Positions 16,429 to 24,934 of a stretch of DNA of 45,019 bases are shown piece after piece. Position 1 is the stretch's first letter, and every line of letters begins with the position of its first letter. Location of the stretch: the NCBI RefSeq assembly GCF_900544955.1, contig NZ_UQXD01000016.1, forward strand, positions 1 to 45,019, given 5' to 3'. The notes under the pieces are model-generated. The model did no database searches, had not been told where the DNA came from, and saw only the letters and a program-made list of their open reading frames with translations. Source of the DNA: an uncultured Oscillibacter sp. GTDB lineage: Bacteria; Bacillota; Clostridia; Oscillospirales; Oscillospiraceae. The position numbers and the translations under genes were made by a program.

Positions 16429-17382
16429 ATGGAAATTTGGCTGACTGTGCTGCTGTTTCTGGTGGGGCTGGTGCTGATTGTCAAGGGGGGAGACTGGTTC
16501 TTGAACGGCGCCGTGTGGATTGCGGAGGCCACCGGGGTGCCCCGGTTCATCATCGGCGCCACCATCGTCTCCCTGGCCACCACCCTGCCGGAGCTGACGG
16601 TGTCCCTCACCGGCGTGCTCCAGGGGGAGGTGGACCTGGCGGTGGGCAACGCGGTGGGGTCCGTCACCGCCAACCTGGGGCTGATCCTGGGGCTGTCAGT
16701 GGTGTGCATTCCCTCCGTGGTGGACCGGCGGCACTTCAACCTTAAGGCGGTGCTGATGACGGGCGGCGCGGCGCTGCTGACGGCGCTGTGCTGGAACGGC
16801 GGGCTGCGGGTGACGCCCAGCCTGCTGCTGCTGGCGGTGTTTGTGGTCTATCTGGGGAACAACCTGGCGGACGCCCGCCGGGGCATGGCGGCCAGCCGGG
16901 AGACCCGGGGGCGTCACGGTGTCTCCCGCCGCCTGCTGGCCGGGAAGCTGACCGCCTTTGCCGTGGGCATCACCGCCATCGTCCTGGGCTCCCGGCTGCT
17001 GATCGACCACGGCAGCGAGCTGGCGCTGCTGCTGGGGGTGCCCTCCAGCATCATCGGCGTCACCATGGTGGCCATCGGCACCTCCCTGCCGGAGCTGGTG
17101 ACCACCATCACCGCCATCCTCCGGCGGGAGGCCTCCATGTCCGTGGGGAATATCATCGGGGCCAACATCATCGACCTGACCATGATTCTGCCGGCCTGCG
17201 CCGCCGTGTCCGGCGGGCGGCTGACCATCGGCGCCCAGACCACGCTTTTGGACCTGCCCGCCTGTCTGCTGCTGTGCTGCGTGGCGGTGGTGCCGCCGCT
17301 GGTGAAGGGCCGGTTTTACCGCTGGCAGGGGATCGTCATGCTGGCGCTGTACGGCGGATATGTGACGCTGCTGGTGACATGA
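16429..17382 (+). CDS. CaCA superfamily (YrbG-like) cation antiporter, probably Mn2+-linked
   Basis: This 317-residue membrane exchanger is built of two inverted repeats. Each carries the alpha-repeat signature: TTLPELTVSLTG with GNAVGSVTANLGLILGL (about 45-90), and TSLPELVTTITA with GNIIGANIIDLTMIL (about 220-255). Annotation pipelines would call it a Ca2+/Na+ antiporter. Because an Mn2+ riboswitch lies in its leader, I infer a role in Mn2+ (or mixed divalent cation) export. AGGAAGGA precedes the ATG. The gene is monocistronic. Confidence 0.9.
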   Translation: MEIWLTVLLFLVGLVLIVKGGDWFLNGAVWIAEATGVPRFIIGATIVSLATTLPELTVSLTGVLQGEVDLAVGNAVGSVTANLGLILGLSVVCIPSVVDRRHFNLKAVLMTGGAALLTALCWNGGLRVTPSLLLLAVFVVYLGNNLADARRGMAASRETRGRHGVSRRLLAGKLTAFAVGITAIVLGSRLLIDHGSELALLLGVPSSIIGVTMVAIGTSLPELVTTITAILRREASMSVGNIIGANIIDLTMILPACAAVSGGRLTIGAQTTLLDLPACLLLCCVAVVPPLVKGRFYRWQGIVMLALYGGYVTLLVT

Positions 17383-17385
17383 AAG

Positions 17386-17418
17386 GAGCGCGTCCCGGGA
17401 GGAATCGGGGACGCGCTC
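17386..17418 (+). terminator. terminator after the antiporter (left hairpin of element B)
   Basis: GAGCGCGTCCC (17386-17396) pairs with GGGACGCGCTC (17408-17418). The same stem recurs at 17623-17652. Confidence 0.75.
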
Positions 17419-17622
17419 AGACTTTCCCCAAAGTGCCGCAGCCTCCTCCCCCAAGTGCCTACGGCACTTGGGGGAGGAGGCTGCGGTCTGCTGCGTGCTG
17501 TGCGCCGATGGCGCTCGGTTTACACGGGCAGGCCGGGATGCCTGGCCGCGTACACGCCGCGGCAGAACAGGGAATTCCTTCGCCGCTCCGGCGGCGAACC
17601 GCCGTGAGACGATGAAAAGCGG
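17419..17622. repeat. intergenic element B (interior of a hairpin-bracketed family)
   Basis: This is a non-coding interior of 204 bp. It contains GCCGCGTACACGCCGCGGCA near 17545, shared with elements A and C, and CGGCGGCGAACCGC near 17590, shared with A. It additionally holds a perfect 24-bp stem (17436-17459 with 17463-17486, loop TAC) absent from the others. Confidence 0.6.
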
Positions 17623-17652
17623 AGCGCGTCCCCGGAAAGCCGGGGACGCGCT
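17623..17652 (-). terminator. terminator after the Nudix gene (right hairpin of element B)
   Basis: AGCGCGTCCCCGG (17623-17635) pairs with CCGGGGACGCGCT (17640-17652). It lies 5 bp past the stop of the minus-strand Nudix gene. Confidence 0.75.
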
Positions 17653-17657
17653 GCTTT

Positions 17658-18263
17658 TTACGGTTTTGCCAGGTCCTGGACGATGCGGGCGGTCATGCCC
17701 CAGATGGCGTGGCCTTGGTAATACCACACCGGCACCTCCGTCCTTCCCCGGGCCCAGGGGTAGTCCCGGGGGATGCCCACGTCGCCGTAGGGGAAGTCCG
17801 GCGGCACCTGGGGGACCAGGTCGTAGCCGTACACCGCCGGCGGCGTCTCCTGAAAGAAGGAGAGGGGCACGGTGAAGGCCTCCGCCACCTCCGCCGGGGA
17901 GGGCGCCATGCGGCCCAGCCCCTCCGCCGACACCAGGCCCAGCACGGGCCGCAGCAAAAAGCCCCGCTGGTTGCAGATGAAGTCCGGCGTCCCCAGCAGG
18001 CGCACGGCAGCGGGGGGGATGGACAGCTCCTCCTCCGTCTCCCGGAGGGCGCAGTCCGCCGCCGTCTCCCCCGGTTCCATCCGCCCGCCGGGGAAGCACA
18101 CCTCGCCCCCCTGCCGCAGCCCCGCTGCCCGGACCTCGAACAGCAGGGACAGGCCCTCCGGCCCCTCCACCAGGGGGCAGAGGACGGCGTAGCAGTTCCG
18201 GGCCCCCAGAAGGCCCGGCTCGTGGCCGCCGTACCGGCGGCGCAGCCGCTCCAGCGCCTCCAT
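17658..18263 (-). CDS. Nudix hydrolase, probable CoA pyrophosphatase (NudL-type)
   Basis: This is a protein of about 201 residues. The Nudix box is GGRMEPGETAADCALRETEE followed by LSI, matching G-x5-E-x7-R-E-U-x-E-E. Just before it, FEVRAAGLRQGGEVCFPGG corresponds to the CoA-specific motif of CoA-cleaving family members. It would hydrolyse CoA, acyl-CoA or oxidised CoA to 3',5'-ADP and phosphopantetheine. The ATG overlaps the stop of the upstream lipid kinase gene by one base. A GTG three bases earlier gives a 4-bp overlap and is equally possible. The two genes are clearly co-transcribed. Confidence 0.87.
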   Translation of the reverse strand: MEALERLRRRYGGHEPGLLGARNCYAVLCPLVEGPEGLSLLFEVRAAGLRQGGEVCFPGGRMEPGETAADCALRETEEELSIPPAAVRLLGTPDFICNQRGFLLRPVLGLVSAEGLGRMAPSPAEVAEAFTVPLSFFQETPPAVYGYDLVPQVPPDFPYGDVGIPRDYPWARGRTEVPVWYYQGHAIWGMTARIVQDLAKP

Positions 18264-19159
18264 CACAGCAGCATGGCCAGGGCCTGGCGGCGGTTTTCGA
18301 TGTCCACCGCCGCCACGCTGGGGGCGTACTCCCCATCCAGGGACCAGGGCAGGTCCTCCTCCGTCTCCAGGTGGACGGCGGAGACGTGGCGGAAGACTAG
18401 GCCTTCCCGGTCGTACCGCTGCTCCAGCAGGGCCATCACCAGATTCTGGAGGTCCGCGGGATTCTGGGGACTGGGGACCAGCAGCATCTCAAACTTCCCG
18501 TCGTCCAGCACCACCCGCTGCGGCTCCAGCCGCATCAGCCCGCCGATGGAGGTGGAGTTGCACACGGCGCCGAAGAGGTACTCCCCGTCCAAAACCTCCC
18601 CGTCGGCGGTGAGCTTGATCCGGTAGGGCCGCAGGGAGTTCAGGTCCTTCATCCCCTCCAGGATATAGGCAAAGTGGCCCAGGGCGTTTTTGGCGGCCTG
18701 GGAGGCGGTGTAGGAGCTGCGGGTGAAGGCGCCGAAGGAGGCCACGTAGATGAAGTGGCGGTCATTCCAGCAGCCCACGTCCAGGCGCCGGGGGCGGCTG
18801 GGATCCCGGCGCAAAAGGGCGGCCGCGGCGGCGGCCGGGTCCGCGGGAATGTGGAGGCTGGAGGCGAAGTCGTTGGTGCTGCCCTGGGCCAGATAGCCCA
18901 GCAGGGGCGGCCTCTCCAGCCGCATCAGGCCGCAGGCCACCTCGTTCAGCGTGCCGTCCCCGCCGGCGGCCACCACCACGTCGTAGTGCCCTCCCTCCGC
19001 GGCGGCGTAGTCCGCCGCGTCGCCGGGGGCGGTGGTCTTGTGGATGGAGAGCAGGTACCCGGCCTGAGAGAACAGGGCCGCCGCCTCGAACAGCGGCCCC
19101 GGGGACTTGTTCCTCCCCGCCCGGGGATTGACGATCATCAGCAGCTTTTTGCCCGTCAT
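18263..19159 (-). CDS. diacylglycerol kinase family lipid kinase (YegS/BmrU-like)
   Basis: This 298-residue cytosolic or peripheral enzyme phosphorylates a lipid hydroxyl. NPRAGR near residue 11, VVVAAGGDGTLNEVACGL near 61-78 (the nucleotide-binding GGDGT) and GYLAQGSTNDFASSL near 88-102 are diagnostic. The second, beta-rich domain contains SIGGLMRLEP and the late LDGE motif. It is the first gene of the pair with the Nudix hydrolase. Its promoter shares a -35 box with the divergent AI-2E family gene. Confidence 0.88.
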   Translation of the reverse strand: MTGKKLLMIVNPRAGRNKSPGPLFEAAALFSQAGYLLSIHKTTAPGDAADYAAAEGGHYDVVVAAGGDGTLNEVACGLMRLERPPLLGYLAQGSTNDFASSLHIPADPAAAAAALLRRDPSRPRRLDVGCWNDRHFIYVASFGAFTRSSYTASQAAKNALGHFAYILEGMKDLNSLRPYRIKLTADGEVLDGEYLFGAVCNSTSIGGLMRLEPQRVVLDDGKFEMLLVPSPQNPADLQNLVMALLEQRYDREGLVFRHVSAVHLETEEDLPWSLDGEYAPSVAAVDIENRRQALAMLL

Positions 19160-19222
19160 GAAAAGAAACCTCCCGATCGTGGCAGACTACAACAGAAGCC
19201 CTGTTAAAAGAATGTGAAAGAC

Positions 19223-19251
19223 AGTATAGCACGGGAAAATGAGGATTGCAA
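19223..19251 (-). promoter_or_regulatory. promoter of the lipid kinase-Nudix operon
   Basis: On the minus strand: TTGCAA (19246-19251), 17 bp, TATACT (19223-19228). The -35 hexamer is self-complementary and also serves the divergent promoter. Confidence 0.75.
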
Positions 19252-19274
19252 TTCCCCGGGGGGCCGTGTAGAAT
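19246..19274 (+). promoter_or_regulatory. promoter of the AI-2E family transporter gene
   Basis: TTGCAA (19246-19251), 17 bp, TAGAAT (19269-19274). It shares the same six bases as -35 with the minus-strand promoter. Confidence 0.75.
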
Positions 19275-19299
19275 GATTTTAATGAAAGGGGGCGGGGCC

Positions 19300-20535
19300 G
19301 TGTCGCAGCAGAACCGGTATGTGAAAATGGGGCTGACGGTATTCCTGGTGGTCAGCGCCATTTTGCTGTTTTACGACACGCTGTTCGGCGGCCGGGTCGT
19401 CCCCCGATTCTGCCGGCAGTTCACCGGGGCCCTCCGGCCGGTGCTGTACGGCGCGTTTCTCGCGTATCTGCTGGCGCCGGTGGTAAATTTTTTTGAGCGG
19501 CGGCCCGTGGCCGACCGGGCGAAACAGCTTCCCGCCCTCAGCCGCCGCACCGCCATAGCGGTCCGCGGGGTGAGCATTCTGCTGACCTGGCTGGTCATTG
19601 CCTTTTTGGTGTACCTGCTGGCCTCCGTGCTGCTGCCGGAGCTGTATCAGAGCATTTTGCAGCTGGTGGCCAACGCGGAGAACTACTACCGCACCATCAG
19701 CGGCTGGATGCAGCACCTGCTGGAGACCAACCCGGCGCTGGAGGAGTGGATGGCGGGGCAGATGGAGGGCGTGTACCAGGGGTTCAGCAACTGGCTCAAG
19801 CAGGACATGCTGATCCAGGCCCAGACGCTGATGGTGGCGCTGTCCGGCGGCCTGTTCAGCATCCTGGGCTTTTTCGGGGACCTTCTGGTGGGCATCATCG
19901 TCTCCGTCTACCTCCTGGCCACCAAGGAGCGCTGCGCCGCCTACTGCCGGAAGGTGGTCCACAGCCTGTTCCCTCCCAAAAACGTCTACTGGATTCTGCG
20001 GGGCGCCGGGAAGGTGGACCGCATCTTCTCCGGCTTCGTCCGGGGCAAGCTGCTGGACTCCCTCATCATCGGCATCTTGTGCTTTGTGGGGTGCAGCATC
20101 CTGGGCTTTCCCTATACGCCGCTGGTGTCCGTCATCGTGGGCGTCACCAATGTGATTCCCTTTTTCGGCCCCTTCCTGGGGGCCATCCCCAGCACCTTCC
20201 TCATTCTGCTGGTCTCCCCCCTCAAGGCGCTGTACTTCGTGATCTTCGTCCTGGCCCTCCAGCAGCTGGACGGCAACGTGATCGGCCCCAAGATTCTGGG
20301 GGGCAAGACGGGGCTCTCCAGCCTGTGGGTCATCATCGCCATTCTGGTGGGCGGCAGCTTTTTCGGCCTGCCGGGGATGTTCTTCGGCGTGCCGGTGTGC
20401 GCCTGCCTGTACAGCGCGGCCAACTTCTTCGTGGAGGTCCGTCTGCGGCAGCGGGACCTGCCGGTGGACACCCGGGCCTACGGCGCGTCCGGCCCGGAGA
20501 CGTCCCCCTCCCCGCCGGCGGAGGACGGGGACTGA
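19300..20535 (+). CDS. AI-2E family transporter (YdiK/PerM-type membrane protein)
   Basis: This polytopic protein of about 411 residues has the family layout: two or three N-terminal membrane segments, a soluble middle region (about 100-160), then a C-terminal bundle. The bundle has the conserved PYTPLVSVIVGVTNVIPFFGP and LDGNVIGPKILGGKTGLSSLWVI. Family members are named for TqsA but act as varied exporters or antiporters. I favour the GTG at 19300, preceded by AAAGGGGG. The upstream ATG at 19282 falls at the predicted transcription start and would be leaderless. Confidence 0.85.
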   Translation: MSQQNRYVKMGLTVFLVVSAILLFYDTLFGGRVVPRFCRQFTGALRPVLYGAFLAYLLAPVVNFFERRPVADRAKQLPALSRRTAIAVRGVSILLTWLVIAFLVYLLASVLLPELYQSILQLVANAENYYRTISGWMQHLLETNPALEEWMAGQMEGVYQGFSNWLKQDMLIQAQTLMVALSGGLFSILGFFGDLLVGIIVSVYLLATKERCAAYCRKVVHSLFPPKNVYWILRGAGKVDRIFSGFVRGKLLDSLIIGILCFVGCSILGFPYTPLVSVIVGVTNVIPFFGPFLGAIPSTFLILLVSPLKALYFVIFVLALQQLDGNVIGPKILGGKTGLSSLWVIIAILVGGSFFGLPGMFFGVPVCACLYSAANFFVEVRLRQRDLPVDTRAYGASGPETSPSPPAEDGD

Positions 20536-20552
20536 CCGCCCGGAAAAAAATC

Positions 20553-20581
20553 TTGCAATCGGCAGGGGAATCGTGTACAAT
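20553..20581 (+). promoter_or_regulatory. promoter of the peptide ABC operon
   Basis: TTGCAA (20553-20558), 17 bp, TACAAT (20576-20581). TACAGCCCTGTA at 20581-20592 begins within the -10 and could be an operator. Confidence 0.75.
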
Positions 20582-20769
20582 ACAGCCCTGTAGGCACTGC
20601 TCGTTATAAAAATAACGACGCGGGCCACAGGGCTGTATTCATTATCCGCCGCGCAGACCATGCGCCGCGGCGGCCTGACAACTGAATAGAGCCGAACCAT
20701 TCTGTCAGGGCGGGGCAATTCCCGTCCAACACTGACCCAAAGCGGCAGTGATGAAAAGGAGAACGCGAC
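20581..20769 (+). promoter_or_regulatory. structured 5' leader of the peptide ABC operon
   Basis: This 180-nt leader has several inverted repeats. TACAGCCCTGT (20581-20591) pairs with ACAGGGCTGTA (20628-20638), enclosing CGTTAT/ATAACG. A CCGCCGCG/CGCGGCGG hairpin follows at about 20647-20674. GCCTGACA pairs with TGTCAGG, and CACTG with CAGTG just before the Shine-Dalgarno. No intrinsic terminator is present, and I match it to no known riboswitch class. Confidence 0.5.
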
Positions 20770-22326
20770 ATGAAGAAGCACCTGATGGCACTCCTTCTTC
20801 TGCTCGGCCTCCTGGGCGCCGTACTCAGCGGATGCGGAGACGGCAGCGCAGGCCAGGCGGCGGGAGACGGACAGGAAGACGGCTCTACCGCCGAAGCGGA
20901 GCCCCGGGCGAACGAGATCACCGTGGGCATCGCCCAGGATTTGGACGACAGTCTTGACCCTCACAAAACCGTGAAGGCAGGAACCCGCGAAGTCATGTTC
21001 AATGTGTTTGAGGGGCTGATGAAGCCCGCGCCCAACGGAGAACTGACCCCCGCACTTGCCGAGCGCTACACGGTTTCCGAGGACCACAAGACCTACACCT
21101 TCACCCTGCGGGAGGGGGTGCGGTTCCACAACGGAGACGCGGTGACGGCAGAGGACGTGGTCTATTCCATCCAGCGATGTGCCGCCGCCACCGAGACGGG
21201 AATCGTCCAGGTGGAGGCGTTTTCTGTTATTGAGGCGGTGGAGGCCCCCGACGAGGGCACCGTCGTCATCACCATTTCCGAGCCCAGCAACGAGTTTCTC
21301 TCCTATCTGACCACCGCCGTCGTACCGGCGGACTACACGCAGCAGGACACCGCCCCCGTGGGCACCGGTCCCTTCCGCTTCGTCTCCCGCGCCGCCCAGG
21401 ACGCCATTGTGCTGGAGCGGTTTGACGACTACTGGGGCACCCCGGCGTACCTGGACCGGGTGACGCTGAAAATTGTCGAAAACGCCGACAGTTTGATGAT
21501 GAGCCTCCAGAGCGGCGCCATCGACCTGTGCGGCCACCTCACCAGTGCCCAGGTGGCCCAGCTGGGGGACGATTTCGACGTGGCGGAGGGCACCATGAAT
21601 CTGGTGCAGGCGCTGTATCTGAACAACGGGGCGAAGCCCTTCGACGATGTGCGGGTGCGCCAGGCGCTGTGCTACGCCGTGGACAAGCGCCAGATTCTGG
21701 ACCTGGCCTTCGACGGCTACGGCAGCCCCATCGGCTCCAGCATGTACCCCGCCTTCGGCAAGTACTTTGACGAGAGCCTCACCGACTACTACACCATCGA
21801 CACGGAGCGGGCCAAGGCCCTCCTGGCGGAGGCCGGATACCCCGACGGCTTCGACATGACCATCACCGTGCCCAGCAACTACAAGCCCCACATGGACACG
21901 GCGGAGGTGCTGGTGCAGCAGCTGGCGGCCATCGGCGTCCGGGCCGTCATTGCGCCCATCGAGTGGGAGAGCTGGGTGTCCGACGTGTACATCGGGCGGC
22001 AGTTCCAGTCCACTGTGGTGGGCGTGGACGCCTCTGCCATGACCGCCCGGGCGCTGCTGGAGCGGTTCACCTCCCAGGCGGGGGACAACTTCATCAGCTA
22101 CAAGAGCCCGGCCTACGACCGGCTGTTCCAGGAGGCCCTGTCCACCTACGACGACGAGGAGCAGACCGCCCTCTACAAGCAGATGGAGGCGGATTTGACG
22201 AAGAACGCCGCCAACGTCTACATCCAGGACCTGGCGGACCTGGTGGCGGTGCGCAAGGGGCTGGAGGGCGTCCGCTTCTACCCCATCTACGTGCTGGACC
22301 TGTCCGGCATCCGCTACACGGCCTGA
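20770..22326 (+). CDS. ABC transporter substrate-binding lipoprotein, peptide/nickel family (SBP family 5)
   Basis: This 518-residue extracytoplasmic binding protein has a signal peptide ending in the lipobox LSGC, making Cys22 the lipidated N-terminus. An acidic linker and the family 5 fold follow. Characteristic stretches are LTPALAERYTVSEDHKTYTF, LREGVRFHNGDAVTAEDVVYS near 115-135, and the later VRQALCYAVDKRQIL. The ligand could be a di- or oligopeptide or a metal complex. It heads an operon of two permeases and two ATPases. AAAAGGAG precedes the ATG. Confidence 0.93.
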   Translation: MKKHLMALLLLLGLLGAVLSGCGDGSAGQAAGDGQEDGSTAEAEPRANEITVGIAQDLDDSLDPHKTVKAGTREVMFNVFEGLMKPAPNGELTPALAERYTVSEDHKTYTFTLREGVRFHNGDAVTAEDVVYSIQRCAAATETGIVQVEAFSVIEAVEAPDEGTVVITISEPSNEFLSYLTTAVVPADYTQQDTAPVGTGPFRFVSRAAQDAIVLERFDDYWGTPAYLDRVTLKIVENADSLMMSLQSGAIDLCGHLTSAQVAQLGDDFDVAEGTMNLVQALYLNNGAKPFDDVRVRQALCYAVDKRQILDLAFDGYGSPIGSSMYPAFGKYFDESLTDYYTIDTERAKALLAEAGYPDGFDMTITVPSNYKPHMDTAEVLVQQLAAIGVRAVIAPIEWESWVSDVYIGRQFQSTVVGVDASAMTARALLERFTSQAGDNFISYKSPAYDRLFQEALSTYDDEEQTALYKQMEADLTKNAANVYIQDLADLVAVRKGLEGVRFYPIYVLDLSGIRYTA

Positions 22327-22377
22327 TATGACCGGCGGCAACACAGCCGCCGCTGACCTGAGAGGGAGGCGAAGACC

Positions 22378-23331
22378 ATGAAATACGCGGCAAAGCGCAT
22401 CGCCATGCTGCTGCTCACCATGGTCATCGTCTCCCTTTTGGCGTTTGTGGCCTTTGACTGCATCTCCGGCGACCCCGCCACCGCCATGCTGGGCACCACC
22501 GCCACGGAGGAGAAGGCGGCGGCCCTGCGCGCGGAGCTGGGGCTGGACCGGCCCCTGCCGGTGCGCTACGGCGAGTGGCTGGCGGGCTTTTTCACCGGGA
22601 ATTTGGGTGTCTCCTACAGCTACCGCCAGCCGGTGTGGGAGCTGATCGCCCCCAAGGCGGCGGTGACGCTGCTGCTGAGCCTCATCAGCTTTGTGCTGAT
22701 CGTGGCGGCGTCCATCCCTCTGGGCCTCCGGTCCGCCGGGCGGGCCGGGGGAAAGCTGGACGGGCTGCGGACGGCGGTGAACCAGCTGTGCATGGCGGTG
22801 CCCCCCTTTTTCACGGGGATTCTCCTCTCCTTCCTGTTCAGCACCGTGCTGCGGTGGTTTGTCCACGGGAAGTTCCCCGCCTCCCTGTCGGCGGACTTTG
22901 CCGGGGCGGTGCGCTACCTCTTCTTCGCCGCCGTGTCCATCGCCATCCCCCGCATTGCCATGACGGTGCGGATGCTGCGCAGCACCATCCAGGAGGAGTT
23001 GCAAAAGGACTACGTGCGCACCGCCATCTCCCGGGGCAACGACCGGGGGGCGGTGCTGCGCCGCCATGTGCTGAAAAATGCCCTGGTGCCGGTGGTGACC
23101 TTCCTGGCCCAGACCATGGCGGAGATTGTGGCGGGCAGCATCGTGGTGGAGCAGGTCTTCGCCATCCCCGGCCTGGGGCGGATGCTGGTGGCCTCCATCT
23201 CCAACCGGGACTATCCCACGGTCCAGGCCATCGTGGTGATTCTGGCCTTCTGGGTGGTGCTGTCGGGCACCCTGGCGGACCTGGTGAACCAGCGGATCGA
23301 CCCGCGGCTGCGGCTGGGAGGGCGGAGATGA
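22378..23331 (+). CDS. ABC transporter permease, DppB/OppB type
   Basis: This 317-residue inner-membrane subunit has the N-terminal segment and AxGDP-like SGDPATAML loop of DppB proteins. The ATPase-contact (EAA) loop is TAISRGNDRGAVLRRHVLKNALVPV (about 218-242), followed by AEIVAGSIVVEQVFAIPGLGRM. It overlaps the next gene by 4 bp in an ATGA junction. Confidence 0.92.
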   Translation: MKYAAKRIAMLLLTMVIVSLLAFVAFDCISGDPATAMLGTTATEEKAAALRAELGLDRPLPVRYGEWLAGFFTGNLGVSYSYRQPVWELIAPKAAVTLLLSLISFVLIVAASIPLGLRSAGRAGGKLDGLRTAVNQLCMAVPPFFTGILLSFLFSTVLRWFVHGKFPASLSADFAGAVRYLFFAAVSIAIPRIAMTVRMLRSTIQEELQKDYVRTAISRGNDRGAVLRRHVLKNALVPVVTFLAQTMAEIVAGSIVVEQVFAIPGLGRMLVASISNRDYPTVQAIVVILAFWVVLSGTLADLVNQRIDPRLRLGGRR

Positions 23332-24143
23332 GAAAGACGCGCATGAACGGCTATCTCCGGCTGGGCCTGGTGCTGAGCGGCCTGCTGGCGGCGCTGATCC
23401 TCTTGGGCTTTTTCTGGACGCCCTACGACCCCGCCGCTATGAGCGGCGGCGAAAAGCTGCTGGGCCCCTCCCTGCGCCACCTGCTGGGAACGGACAGCTT
23501 CGGCCGGGACATCTTTAGCCGGGTGCTCCAGGGGGCGGGCACCACCTTTTCCATCGCCCTGGCCACCGTGGCCATCGGCGCGGTGTGCGGCACCGCCGTG
23601 GGGGCGCTGACCGGGTATTTCGGCGGCGCGGTGGACGAGGTGCTGATGCGGCTGAACGACGCCCTCACCGCCTTCCCCAGCATTCTGCTGGCCCTGGTGG
23701 TGATCTCCATCCTGGGGCCGGGGCGGAAGTTCAACGTGGTGGCGGCCCTGGGCCTGGTGTTCATTCCCAGCTTCGCCCGGGTCACCCGGACGGCCTTCGC
23801 CTCCCTGCGGGACGTGAACTATGTGAAGAGCGCCCGGCTGATGGGGGCCTCCCCCTGGCGGATTCTGGTGGTGCACATCCTGCCCAACACCGCCCAGGTG
23901 CTGCTGCCCGCCCTGACCATCGGCTTCAACAACGCGGTGCTGGCGGAGGCCTCCATGAGCTTCCTCGGCATCGGCGTGACCCCGCCGGACGCCTCTCTGG
24001 GCTACATGCTCTCCGAGGCCCAGAGTATGCTCACCGCGGCCCCCTGGTACGCGGTGGGCACCGGGTGCGCCATTGTGCTGCTGGTGTTCAGCGTGGGCCT
24101 TCTGGGCGAGGGGCTTCAGCGCCGGGACAGGGGGGTTGGATGA
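23328..24143 (+). CDS. ABC transporter permease, DppC/OppC type
   Basis: This 271-residue permease carries the LLGTDSFGRDIFSRVLQGAGTT motif typical of DppC near residue 47. The EAA loop is SARLMGASPWRILVVHILPN near 163-182, and it ends with SFLGIGVTPPDASLGYML. The start ATG overlaps the preceding TGA, with GGGCGGAG upstream. The open frame further upstream is a shadow of the DppB-type gene. Confidence 0.92.
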   Translation: MRKTRMNGYLRLGLVLSGLLAALILLGFFWTPYDPAAMSGGEKLLGPSLRHLLGTDSFGRDIFSRVLQGAGTTFSIALATVAIGAVCGTAVGALTGYFGGAVDEVLMRLNDALTAFPSILLALVVISILGPGRKFNVVAALGLVFIPSFARVTRTAFASLRDVNYVKSARLMGASPWRILVVHILPNTAQVLLPALTIGFNNAVLAEASMSFLGIGVTPPDASLGYMLSEAQSMLTAAPWYAVGTGCAIVLLVFSVGLLGEGLQRRDRGVG

Positions 24144-24934
24144 TGCTGGAGATTCGGAATCTGCACGTGAAATTCCACAGCCGGGACCGGGAGGCGGTGG
24201 CCGGAGTGTCCCTCTCCATCCGGGACGGGGAGATTTTGGGCCTGGTGGGGGAGTCCGGCTCCGGCAAGACCGTCACCGCCATGAGCGTGGCGGGCCTTCT
24301 GCCCCGGCGGCAGTGCGACTACGCCGGGGAGATTCTGCTGGACGGCACGGAGCTGCTTCACGCGGACCGGGCCCTGCTGCGCCAGGTCCAGGGCCGGGCC
24401 ATCGGCGTGGTGTTTCAGGAGCCCATGAGCTGTATGGACCCTCTGATGCGCATCGGCCCCCAGGTGGAGGAGGTCCTCCGCATCCACACGGACCTGGACC
24501 GGGCCCAGCGGCGCCGCCTGGCGCTGGAGGCCCTGGCGGCGGTGGAGCTGCCGGACCCGGCGGGGGTCTATGAAAAGTACCCCCACGAGCTCTCCGGCGG
24601 GATGCTCCAGCGGGCCATGATCGCCGCGGCCATCGTCATCCGGCCCCGGCTGCTGCTGCTGGACGAGCCCACCACCGCCCTGGACGTAACCATTCAGGCC
24701 CAGATCCTGGAGCTTTTGAAAAAGCTGAACCGGGAGTCCGGCGTCTCCATGCTGTTCATCTCCCACAACCTGAGCGTGGTGCGCAAACTCTGCGCCCGGG
24801 TGGCGGTGATGCAGCGGGGGGTGCTGGTGGAGGAGGGGGAGACGGACCGGGTCTTCCACCGCCCCGCCCACGACTACACCCGGCGGCTCATCGCCGCCAT
24901 CCCCACCCGCAGCCGGAAGGAGGATGCCCCATGA
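24140..24934 (+). CDS. ABC transporter ATP-binding protein, DppD/OppD type
   Basis: This 264-residue ATPase has Walker A GESGSGKT near residue 36, a Q-loop in VFQEPMSCMDP, signature LSGGMLQRAMIA near 152, and Walker B LLLLDEPTTALD near 172. The switch His lies in LFISHNLSVV. There is no long C-terminal oligopeptide extension with cysteines. ATGATG offers two starts. The first overlaps the previous stop in an ATGA junction. Confidence 0.92.
   Translation: MMLEIRNLHVKFHSRDREAVAGVSLSIRDGEILGLVGESGSGKTVTAMSVAGLLPRRQCDYAGEILLDGTELLHADRALLRQVQGRAIGVVFQEPMSCMDPLMRIGPQVEEVLRIHTDLDRAQRRRLALEALAAVELPDPAGVYEKYPHELSGGMLQRAMIAAAIVIRPRLLLLDEPTTALDVTIQAQILELLKKLNRESGVSMLFISHNLSVVRKLCARVAVMQRGVLVEEGETDRVFHRPAHDYTRRLIAAIPTRSRKEDAP

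Noticed and set aside
19279..23067. A 1262-codon open frame on the minus strand
   Set aside because: It is a shadow of the AI-2E family and peptide-binding genes. Its translation is low-complexity (His, Gln, Gly and Arg rich), spans two operons and a promoter, and resembles no protein.
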